64,000 nt of DNA from Nocardiopsis sp. TSRI0078. GTDB lineage: Bacteria > Actinomycetota > Actinomycetes > Streptosporangiales > Streptosporangiaceae. A model generated the notes under the pieces. That model was not told the DNA's origin. It ran no database searches and saw only the letters and a list, made by a program, of their open reading frames with translations. The position numbers and the translations under genes are program-made. The stretch spans positions 682,001 to 746,000 of the forward strand of contig NZ_LWLB01000001.1 of assembly GCF_001905145.1 (NCBI RefSeq), written 5' to 3'. Shown here piece by piece: positions 36,334 to 43,754 of this stretch. Within the stretch, counting starts at the first letter, position 1. Every line of letters begins with the position of its first letter.

Positions 36334-37182
36334 GAGCTCATCTCATTTGGATTCTCGGTAACCTGGCCGCGTGTCGATGGTGGAACGGCTGGTGCCGGAT
36401 GAGCTGTGGGAACTGTTCCAGCGAGTGGTGCCCGAACCGCCCACACGTCCCCAGGGCGGCGGTCGACGCAGACACGGCGACCGCCAGGTGCTGGCCGCGA
36501 TCATCTTCGTCGCGACCAGCGGTTGCACCTGGGCCCAGCTCCCGCCGGTGTTCGGCCCCTCCGGGCCCACCGCGCACCGGCGCTTCACCGAGTGGACCCG
36601 CGCCAGGGTTTGGGCCAAGCTACACCGTCTGGTCCTGGACGAACTCGGTGCCCGCGGCGAGGTGGACTGGTCGCGGTGCGCGATCGACTCGGTCAACATG
36701 CGTGCCCTCAAAGGGGGGAGCTGACAGGTCCCAATCCTGTCGACCGGGGCAAGAAGGGCGCGAAGATCCACTTGATCACCGACCGGGCCGGTCTGCCCCT
36801 GTCCGTGGCGATCTCGGGGGCCAACACACACGACAGCCAGGCCCTGCAGCCCTTGGTCCGTGGGATCCCTCCGATCCGGTCCCGCCGCGGACCGAGGCGG
36901 CGCAGGCCGGCCAAACTGCACGGCGACAAGGGCTACGACTACGACCACCTGCGCCGCTGGCTCCGAGAACGGGGAATCGTCCACCGCCTGGCCCGCAAGG
37001 GTGTGGAGTCCTCGAAGCGGTTGGGCCGGCACCGGTGGCAGGTCGAGCACACCATGGCCTGGCTGGCCGGATGCCGTCGCCTGCACCGACGCTACGAGCG
37101 CAGGGCCGAGCACTTCTTGGCCTTCGCCGGCATCGCCTGCACACTGATTTGCTACCGCCGACTCACCAAATGAGATGAGCTC
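36334..37182 (+). mobile_element. IS5-type element copy 2, intact
   Basis: 849 bases with perfect 17-bp ends GAGCTCATCTCATTTGG and complement, flanked by TTA on both sides (36331-36333, 37183-37185), a 3-bp target duplication as in some IS5 subgroups. The right TTA is also the stop codon (TAA) of the exporter gene. Confidence 0.93.
36371..37173 (+). CDS. IS5-type transposase, OrfA/OrfB with programmed frameshift
   Basis: OrfA (36371-36724, 117 residues) carries the DUF4096-type N-terminal domain (VERLVPDELWELFQRVVPE) and ends with the first Asp in RCAIDSVNMRA. The run AAAGGGGGG at 36710-36718 just before its TGA is a classic slippery site; the -1 product continues with KGAKIHLITDRAGLPLSVAI, HDSQALQPL with the second acidic residue, and WQVEHTMAWL with the Glu, to 37173. 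All DDE residues are present in the fusion, so this is the likely active source of the three copies. Confidence 0.9.
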
Positions 37183-38652
37183 TTAGCTGGACGGTGCGGC
37201 CTCTGCCTTGATGGCTTGCCGACGCCGCCCGATGAACAGCGTGCCGATGAAGCCAGCAAGGGCGATGAACCCGGCCATCATGAGCGCCGTCTGGCCAGCG
37301 ACGACGGTCTGGGCCACGGTCAGCTGGCCAGCATCCGCTGCATTCGAGCCGATCGTGTACGCGGACACCAATACCGCGCCGCCGGCGGCGCCGGCGAGCT
37401 GCTGCACCGTGGTGAAGGCAGCACTCCCATGCGGATAGAGCTCCGAGCGGAGAGACGACAGCGCGAGGGTCGTTACCGGCGCCCAGATCATCGCCTGACC
37501 AGCGGTCATGATGAGGTAGCCCGCCAGATAGGTCCACACGCTGCTGGTGTCATTCAGAGTGCTGAGGGCCCAGATGCTCGATGCCCAGATCACCGCACCC
37601 GGGATCGTGAGAGGCAGGGGACCCCATCGGTCGTAGACGCGCCCACCGAGCGCGGACACAACCGAGATGACGACTCCACCCGGCAGGAGGAACAGCCCGA
37701 TCGCCAGAGTGCTGAGTCCCAGCGCCCCGGTCAGGACGAAGGGCAGGACGAGTGCGACGCCGAAGCCGTTCATGGCGACGAAGAGCATGATCACGATCGC
37801 CACCGTGAACCTCCGGCTCCGGAAGATGCGCAAGTCCAGGAACGGGTCCCCATGTCGACGAAGGGCCACCTGGCGAAACACGAACGCGGCCAACCCGACC
37901 GCACCGACCACGATGGGAACGAACGGAGGCACGGGCGCATGGCCGGACACAGACTCGCCGATCAGAGACAACCCGAACACCAGCCCGCCGAACCCGAGGA
38001 TGGACAGCGCCAGCGACCACAGATCCAAGGATGCACGCTCTGGAGTGGTGATGTTCTTCAGCTTGAGAGCACCGGCGATCAGGGCGACCAGGGCGAGCGG
38101 CAGCACCAGGATGAAGAGCCAACGCCACGGCAGGTATGTCAGCACGAGGCCCGAGACGGCCGGCCCAACTGCGGGAGCGATAGCAGGGACGGCAGTCACG
38201 ATCGCCATCACCCGGCCCCGTCGCGACTCCGGTACCAAGCGGATCGCCGTGGCCATGAGCAAGGGCACGAACACTGCCGTTCCCACGGCCTGCACGATGC
38301 GGCCGACGAGGAGAGGGCCGAAGCTCGGAGCCGCAGCGGCGATCGCGGTCCCGACGATGAACACCGACAGTGCTGTCAGGAAGATTGTCCGAAGATGGTA
38401 GCGCCGCATGATGAAGCCGGTCGCTGGGATGAGGACAGCGAGAGTCAGTAGATAGCCGGTCGTCAGCCACTGGCCGGCCGACGGTGTGATGCCGAGATCG
38501 GCAACGAGGGTCGGCAAAGCGACACCCAGCAACATCTCATTGAGCAACACAAGGAACGTGGAAGCCATGAGCAGACCGATGACGAGGGCGTCGCCAGGCC
38601 CCAAGCGGTCAGTCGCCGGGGCGGGCTCGCGTGCAGGAGAGTAAGTAGTCAC
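37183..38652 (-). CDS. MFS drug exporter, DHA2-type (14 segments)
   Basis: 489 residues, start GTG 38652 only 14 bases from the dyad at 38666. Motif A-like GFIMRRYHLRTIFLTALSVF in loop 2-3 and motif C AIVTAVPAIAPAVGPAVSG in segment 5 identify a proton-driven drug:H+ antiporter. About 14 hydrophobic segments are countable. It probably exports the compound that the neighbouring flavin enzymes act on or that induces the MerR system. The stop codon coincides with the IS5 target site, so copy 2 inserted exactly at the gene's end without changing the protein. Confidence 0.9.
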   Translation of the reverse strand: MTTYSPAREPAPATDRLGPGDALVIGLLMASTFLVLLNEMLLGVALPTLVADLGITPSAGQWLTTGYLLTLAVLIPATGFIMRRYHLRTIFLTALSVFIVGTAIAAAAPSFGPLLVGRIVQAVGTAVFVPLLMATAIRLVPESRRGRVMAIVTAVPAIAPAVGPAVSGLVLTYLPWRWLFILVLPLALVALIAGALKLKNITTPERASLDLWSLALSILGFGGLVFGLSLIGESVSGHAPVPPFVPIVVGAVGLAAFVFRQVALRRHGDPFLDLRIFRSRRFTVAIVIMLFVAMNGFGVALVLPFVLTGALGLSTLAIGLFLLPGGVVISVVSALGGRVYDRWGPLPLTIPGAVIWASSIWALSTLNDTSSVWTYLAGYLIMTAGQAMIWAPVTTLALSSLRSELYPHGSAAFTTVQQLAGAAGGAVLVSAYTIGSNAADAGQLTVAQTVVAGQTALMMAGFIALAGFIGTLFIGRRRQAIKAEAAPSS

Positions 38653-38665
38653 CCCCCCATCGTCA

Positions 38666-38687
38666 ACATTGACATCAATGTGAATGT
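38666..38687 (-). promoter_or_regulatory. MerR-type dyad upstream of the exporter
   Basis: ACATTGACAT and ATGTGAATGT face each other around CA, one mismatch, 22 bases. The reverse strand reads TTGACATTCACATTGATGTC, giving a -35-like TTGACA in the palindrome. It is the best version of the second dyad type. Confidence 0.72.
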
Positions 38688-38747
38688 CAAGCCAGAGTGT
38701 GTTCGGTAGCTCACAGTGGATAGTGATCCGCTTCGAACCGGCCCTAA

Positions 38748-39591
38748 AAGCTCATCTCATTTGGTGAGTCTGCGGTAGCAAATCAGTGTGCAGGCGAGGC
38801 CGGCGAAGGCCAGGAAGTGGTCGGCCGGTAGCGTCGGTGCAGGCGGCGGCAGCCGGCCAGCCAGGCCATGTGGTGCGCTCGACCTGCCATCGGTGTCGGC
38901 CCAACCGCTTCGAGGACTCCACACCCTTACGGGCCAGACGGTGGACTATCCCCCGGCGGCGGAGCCAGCGGCGCAGGTGGTCGTAGTCGTAGCCCTTGTC
39001 CCCGTGCAACTTGGGCGGGCGACGTCGTCGTGGGCCACGTCGGGACCGGATCGGAGGGGTCCTGCGGACCAGGGGCTGCGGGACCTGGCTGTCGTAGGTG
39101 TTGGCTCCGGAGATCGCCACGGACAGGGGCAGTCCGGTTCTCTCGGTGATCAAGTGGATCTTGGCGCCCTTCTTGCCCCGGTCGACAGGATTCGGACCTG
39201 TCAGGTCCCCCCTTGGAGGGCGCGCATGTTGACCGAGTCGATCGCGCACCGCGACCAGTCCACTTCGCCGCGGGTTCCGAGTTCGTCCAGGACCAGACGG
39301 TGCAGCTTGGCCCAGACCCGTGCCTGGGTCCACTCGGTGAAGCGGCGGTGCGCGGTGGGTCCGGACGGGCCGAACACGGGCGGGAGCTGGGCCCAGGTGC
39401 AACCGCTGGTCGCGACGAAGATGATCGCGGCCAGGACCTCGCGATCGCCGTGTCTGCGCCGCCCACCGCCCTGGGGGCGGGTGGGCGGTTCGGGCACCAA
39501 TCGCTGGAACAGTTCCCACAGCTCATCCGGCACCAGGCGTTCAACCATCGACACGAGGTCAGGTTACCGAGAACCCAAATGAGATGAGCTC
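38748..39591 (-). mobile_element. IS5-type element copy 3, slightly deleted
   Basis: 844 bases, inverted relative to copy 2. Its 39591 end is a perfect GAGCTCATC terminus next to TTA; the 38748 end has A for the first G and is preceded by TAA, so the immediate flanks do not match. With copy 2 it brackets the exporter gene as an inverted composite structure. Confidence 0.9.
38752..39554 (-). pseudogene. IS5-type transposase copy 3, frameshifted near the end
   Basis: OrfA (39201-39554) is intact, with the slip site written CCAAGGGGGG. The DDE frame stays in register through WQVER (catalytic Glu region) and then shifts, giving TTWPGWPAAAACTDA instead of the AWLAGCRRLHRR seen in copy 2. The C-terminal 35 residues are lost, so activity is doubtful. 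Confidence 0.82.
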
Positions 39592-39596
39592 TTAGC

Positions 39597-40018
39597 AGCC
39601 CGGCACTGTGGCAAGCCCTGCTCGAAGACACCCACGACCCCGACAGCCTCTGCTCCCTAGCCCAAGCCGCCGAAAATTGTGGGCTGTTCCAACACGCAGC
39701 CCGGCTCTACTGCCGAGCGGTCCTGGCGTGTCATGGCCTCCTCCCTGAACGCGATCAGTTCAGGCGCACAACGCGCCCCCGCACACCCTGGCTCGCCTGG
39801 GCTCCCGCGTAATCTGCCCAGCCCTGGGCCTGCGCCAATCACCCATCCCGGCCACCATCCGAGGGGGCCTGAACAGCCTGTCCCCCAACCCCGACCTGGC
39901 CGTGCTCATCATCGACAGCACGTGGGCCGGAGGCTCACGCACCCGTTGCCGCCAGTTGGTACACCTGCTGGCGGCGATGGCACGCCACCCCTCCTTCGTC
40001 CTCCGAATCCCCTGGTGA
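39597..40018 (+). pseudogene. Truncated gene remnant right of IS5 copy 3
   Basis: Right of the IS an open frame reads LWQALLEDTHDPDSLCSLAQ and then AAENCGLFQHAARLYCRAVL, a TPR-like pattern, to a stop at about 39812. In another frame from 39830 to 40018, PDLAVLIIDSTWAGGSRTRC and QLVHLLAAMARHPSFVLRI look coding as well. They may be two parts of one decayed protein whose 5' end was cut off by the IS. The family is unknown. From 40019 to 40217 I see nothing. Confidence 0.4.
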
Positions 40019-40217
40019 ACGATTCCCACCGATACGGGGTTCGGTTCCCTGACCGCCGGCCGAGCCACCGGGGCTCAGCACTAGGTGTTCTGAGGCCGCG
40101 GGACGCCTCCTACCACCCACGCTTCGGGAAGGAAGACCCCTCGTGTTTCGCTGGGCCGTTCCTATGAACCCCACGGAAAAGGCAAGGCCGGTTCCACAAC
40201 TCCGGAGCCCCTGGTTC

Positions 40218-41570
40218 TCAGTCCTGGTCGTCTTCCGATTCCCAGGCGGCGAGTTCTTCCTCGATCTCCTGCTGGTACTCCAGCCAGGAAGCGCGGGCCA
40301 CGTCGACCGCGGCTGAGCGCTCAGGTGTGCGCTTTTGGGTCCCCACGCTCAACAGCAGATCGAAACCGGAGGCATCGGGTAGGACCAGGACCGCGTTCCC
40401 GGCCATCGTGAGTCCCTGTTGCACCAGGTCGCCTTCGAACACCTCGTCCAGCTCTGACGTCTCCTCGCTCAGCAGGTCGAGGAGTCCCCAGGCGAAGGTC
40501 GCAGAGCTGGCGGGGTTCTCGTCCGGGAAGCCGGGCAGAGGTTGCCCTGGCCGGTTATGGTCGCGGCAGCAGACCCTGATCAGCACATCGTGGCCCGTCT
40601 TGGCTTCCAACACGATGGTGGGGCAGGAGTCATCGTTGATCTGGGCTACCCGTCCCTGGTGGAGGATTCTGTTGAGGAGCAGGTTGAGGTCTTCTTCGCG
40701 TTTGGCCAGTAGGTCGAAGATGCCTGAGGCCATCACACGGGACTGGTCGGGGTTGTCGTCGAAGACGTGCGGAGTGTTCTGGTCAGAGGGCGGGCGCGTA
40801 CCTGATGCGGCTTGCTGTAGCCATTCCTGTGTCTCCTGTGACCAGGGCTCCCACCAGCGGTCGGGGTGCAGGGGCGAGGTGACCAGTCGGCCCTCGATCT
40901 GCAGGGGGGCCAGCAGGTGCGCCGCGTAGCGGGGCGCATCGAGCATCTGCAGGGCCTGGATCAGCTGAGGGGAAGTCAGTGCCCGCCGCACCGTCGGCCA
41001 CTTCTTGCGCCCGGCCAGGTCCTGCTCGTACTCCCGGTATCCGAGGTCGGAGAGCTCGGATGAATCTCCCAATGACGCAGAGGTGAGCGCGATGCGCAGG
41101 GCGGCTGCTTCGGCGAGGTTCTCGGCTCGGGGAGGCCACCCCTGGTCAAGGAGTCCGCCCAGGTGCTGGGAGGTGGCCAGGAAGCGCCTGAACCACTGTG
41201 GCCGTTCCGCGACCTGCATCAGGACCGCGTCTGCAAGTTCGCCTAGGACGTGGGAGTCCCAGACATTGTCCTCGTTGAGGTGAAAGGGTTCCCCGTTCAT
41301 CGTGAGTTCCATGGCCAGCAGGTGCGCTTGTGAAGGTGTCAGCGGGTCGCCGCGAAATCTCCTGTTGAAGAGCGGCACCCAGGCATGGGCCGGGTACAGG
41401 GCCGCGGTGACCATCTCACGGATCTTCTTCCGGGTTGTGGCGCCCACCGCGGAGGTGTCCGACTCCGCTCGCCGCCATGTGGCTAGGGAGATCCCCGCGC
41501 GGCGAGCCGCTTCGGCCTGACTGAGGTTCAGTGTTTCTCGTGCTGCCCTGATGTCCACTGGTTCCGACAC
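40218..41570 (-). CDS. HTH protein with large unknown C-terminal domain
   Basis: 450 residues. An XRE-type HTH is at about 10-40 (LSQAEAARRAGISLATWRRA). The remaining 400 residues contain no motif I recognise: a helical middle, a beta-rich part around TIVLEAKTGHDVLIRVCCRD, and a very acidic end (EIEEELAAWESEDDQD). It is divergent from the HTH/ImmA/PIN operon, with a 190-base region between. It may be the regulator or a partner of that operon, or of the PIWI-RE operon 2 kb away; both are guesses from position. Confidence 0.6.
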   Translation of the reverse strand: MSEPVDIRAARETLNLSQAEAARRAGISLATWRRAESDTSAVGATTRKKIREMVTAALYPAHAWVPLFNRRFRGDPLTPSQAHLLAMELTMNGEPFHLNEDNVWDSHVLGELADAVLMQVAERPQWFRRFLATSQHLGGLLDQGWPPRAENLAEAAALRIALTSASLGDSSELSDLGYREYEQDLAGRKKWPTVRRALTSPQLIQALQMLDAPRYAAHLLAPLQIEGRLVTSPLHPDRWWEPWSQETQEWLQQAASGTRPPSDQNTPHVFDDNPDQSRVMASGIFDLLAKREEDLNLLLNRILHQGRVAQINDDSCPTIVLEAKTGHDVLIRVCCRDHNRPGQPLPGFPDENPASSATFAWGLLDLLSEETSELDEVFEGDLVQQGLTMAGNAVLVLPDASGFDLLLSVGTQKRTPERSAAVDVARASWLEYQQEIEEELAAWESEDDQD

Positions 41571-41763
41571 GATGCCTCCATTGAGTACTCAGTGAGTGCT
41601 CATAATATGTAATGTTGGCACGATGTCGAATAGCGAGAGCCTGGGCGCCTGAGTCCGCCCCTGAGCAAGCCCTCTGACTGTTCGAACCATGGCGTCGCAC
41701 AGGGCATGCGGCTATAATGAATCAAGCCGGAGGAAAGTGATTCAGATTGGTGGGGTGGTGACG

Positions 41764-42102
41764 ATGACAGCAGCAGGTATCGGCGCCCGGATCGAACGCG
41801 CCCGCGCGGCAGCGGGACTGAGCCAGCGCGCTCTCGCTGAGGCCACGGGCATCTCGCAGGCCACCCTGTCTCGGATCATTTCCGAAGACCGGGTGGCGAA
41901 GATGCCAGAGCTCGTGGCGATCGCCTGGGAGACCGGACATACGGTTGCCCAACTCACCGGAACCGGTGCGGTAACCGAGCGCGTGCAGTGCGCGGCCCGG
42001 GCCACCAACGACTCTGACATGGGCGATATGCGCCAGGCACTGCTGGACTTCCTGGAACTGGACGCCTACCTGGACGACCAGGCCATCCCCGCAACGGTCT
42101 GA
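41764..42102 (+). CDS. Small XRE-family HTH regulator
   Basis: 112 residues from ATG 41764. The HTH is LSQRALAEATGISQATLSRI at about 20-39, the Cro/C1 type. A short acidic C-terminal helix follows. It starts a three-gene operon: the ImmA/IrrE gene starts 17 bases after its stop, and the PIN-like gene overlaps that. HTH plus ImmA/IrrE pairs usually form a repressor and the protease that removes it. Confidence 0.82.
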   Translation: MTAAGIGARIERARAAAGLSQRALAEATGISQATLSRIISEDRVAKMPELVAIAWETGHTVAQLTGTGAVTERVQCAARATNDSDMGDMRQALLDFLELDAYLDDQAIPATV

Positions 42103-42119
42103 AACGGAACCGAAGAACT

Positions 42120-42989
42120 GTGAGTGCCGAAGCCGAAGGCCGTTCCGCCGCCGAACGGTTCCGCGGGGAGCAACACCTGGGCGTACAGCCGTTGGGTGAC
42201 CTCGTGGCCCTCATCGAGCAGGCTACGGGGATCGACGTGGCCGTACTCGAGGCTGACCAGGACCAGCACGGCCTGATGATGCGGGACCCACAGCGCGACG
42301 CCGTGTTCATCGGTGTCGCGTGCACCAGCCGCCCGATGCGGCAACGCAGCACCCTCGCTCACGAACTCGGTCACGTCCTGTTCGCGGACGTGACCGACAA
42401 TTCGGCGGGTGCCTGGAGCCATCGGTCCCACGAAGAGATCCGAGCCGACGCCTTCGCCCGACACCTGCTCATCCCGATCGAGGGCCTGCGCGAATTCCTC
42501 GGTGAGCGAGAGCCGCTGACCCAGTCAGTGCTCTCCGAGGTCGTTCAGCGCTTCCTCGTCTCACCATCGATCGCCGCGATCGCGCTATGTCAGGCGGGCT
42601 ACATCGATGCCGCCACCAAACGGGAGTGGCTGACACTCACCACGCCGCAGTTGGCCACGCGGTTCGGGTGGAGCGACCAGTACCGCGCACTGCAGGACGA
42701 ATCAGCTCGGCGCAGGGCACCGCAACGACTGCTCGCCCGAGCCATCAGCGCCTACGCCGAAGGCGTGCTGTCCGTACAGGCCATCGCCACCCTTCGCGGT
42801 ATCACCCGGCAAGAGGCCGAAGCGGAACTGCGCGAGGCCGGCGTGGTTCCGAGCGAACAGCCAGTCGAGTGGGCCGATCTCACCGAACTACCAGATGCGG
42901 ACGTGGACCTCGCGGCTTTGGACGCAGCTCTCGAGGATCCTGATCACGATGCCGCGGCTCCTGACGTGACAGCGAGCGAGGACGGATGA
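42120..42989 (+). CDS. ImmA/IrrE-family metallopeptidase
   Basis: 289 residues, start GTG 42120. The zinc site HELGH is at 81-85 (STLAHELGHVLFAD), with the third ligand probably Glu106 in SHEEIRADAFARHLLIP. The N-terminal half is the DUF955 peptidase; the rest holds a helical region and a second HTH-like stretch (VQAIATLRGITRQEAEAELR). By analogy with ImmA of ICEBs1 it would cleave the neighbouring repressor on a damage or invasion signal. It overlaps the next gene by 4 bases (ATGA). Confidence 0.85.
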   Translation: MSAEAEGRSAAERFRGEQHLGVQPLGDLVALIEQATGIDVAVLEADQDQHGLMMRDPQRDAVFIGVACTSRPMRQRSTLAHELGHVLFADVTDNSAGAWSHRSHEEIRADAFARHLLIPIEGLREFLGEREPLTQSVLSEVVQRFLVSPSIAAIALCQAGYIDAATKREWLTLTTPQLATRFGWSDQYRALQDESARRRAPQRLLARAISAYAEGVLSVQAIATLRGITRQEAEAELREAGVVPSEQPVEWADLTELPDADVDLAALDAALEDPDHDAAAPDVTASEDG

Positions 42990-43600
42990 GCCACCGGCCG
43001 ATCATCGACGCCGGTCCCGGCCTGAACTTCCTCTCGATCAACCAGGAACGTCTCCTCATCCGCGTCCTGGGCAAGCTCAGCGCCCCAGAGACCGTGCAGA
43101 GCGAGGTGCTCAGCAAGGCCCGGCAGGATGAGCGCTTCCGCGTCGCCGAAGGTATCTGGCGAAAGCTGACCCCCAACTGGATGCAGATCCTGTCCGACGA
43201 CCAGACCCCGGAACTCGAAAGCGTCGTCCAGCGCATCACCCACCAACCCATGGCTGAACGTCTGGGGCGACCCAAGGACCTGGGCGAGATCATGGTCATC
43301 GCGCACGCGGTCGTGGCTGCTGAAGCAGGCCAGGAGGTGACCGTGCTCATCGACGACGGGGAAGGGGCGCGGACCGCCACCTCCGAGATCAACCGCCTCG
43401 AACGACTCCGGCGCAGTGGGCGTCCAGTGGGGTCGATCACCCTGGCCAGCACGCTGACCATCTTGGAGCGCGCGACACAGAAGCAGTACGTGCCAGGCAA
43501 AGCGGATATGCGCCATCTCTACCGGAGATTGCGCGAGCTGGATGACGGGTTGCCGCCGATCGAGACGACCCGACTGCTGTCGCCTGACCTCTGGCCTTGA
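42986..43600 (+). CDS. PIN-like domain protein
   Basis: 204 residues, ATG 42986 overlapping the previous stop. PIIDAGPGLNFLS at 5-17 is a PIN-type first strand with Asp8; LGEIMVIAHAVVAAEAGQEV with a Glu and VLIDDGEGA with Asp residues follow in the order expected for an acidic nuclease site. It is larger than a typical VapC. Translational coupling to the peptidase suggests an effector whose level is set by the HTH/ImmA pair. Nuclease activity is inferred from the fold pattern only. Confidence 0.7.
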   Translation: MSHRPIIDAGPGLNFLSINQERLLIRVLGKLSAPETVQSEVLSKARQDERFRVAEGIWRKLTPNWMQILSDDQTPELESVVQRITHQPMAERLGRPKDLGEIMVIAHAVVAAEAGQEVTVLIDDGEGARTATSEINRLERLRRSGRPVGSITLASTLTILERATQKQYVPGKADMRHLYRRLRELDDGLPPIETTRLLSPDLWP

Positions 43601-43754
43601 GAGGGGTCCTCGCTGCACAAAACCGCAGTGTGGGCTGTTTCCGTGCCGGGCTTGGTGAAGTCGCTGGTGTGCCGCGGCCCTGGGACTATCCCCAGGGCCG
43701 CGGCTATCCGACGCCCAGAACCAGAAGGCTTATCCCCCGTCAAGCCACGGAAAA

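Noticed and set aside
42986..43600. Calling the PIN-like gene a VapC toxin
   Set aside because: The protein is much longer than VapC, the acidic residues are only partly placed, and no VapB-like antitoxin is adjacent; the upstream HTH/ImmA pair is a different arrangement.
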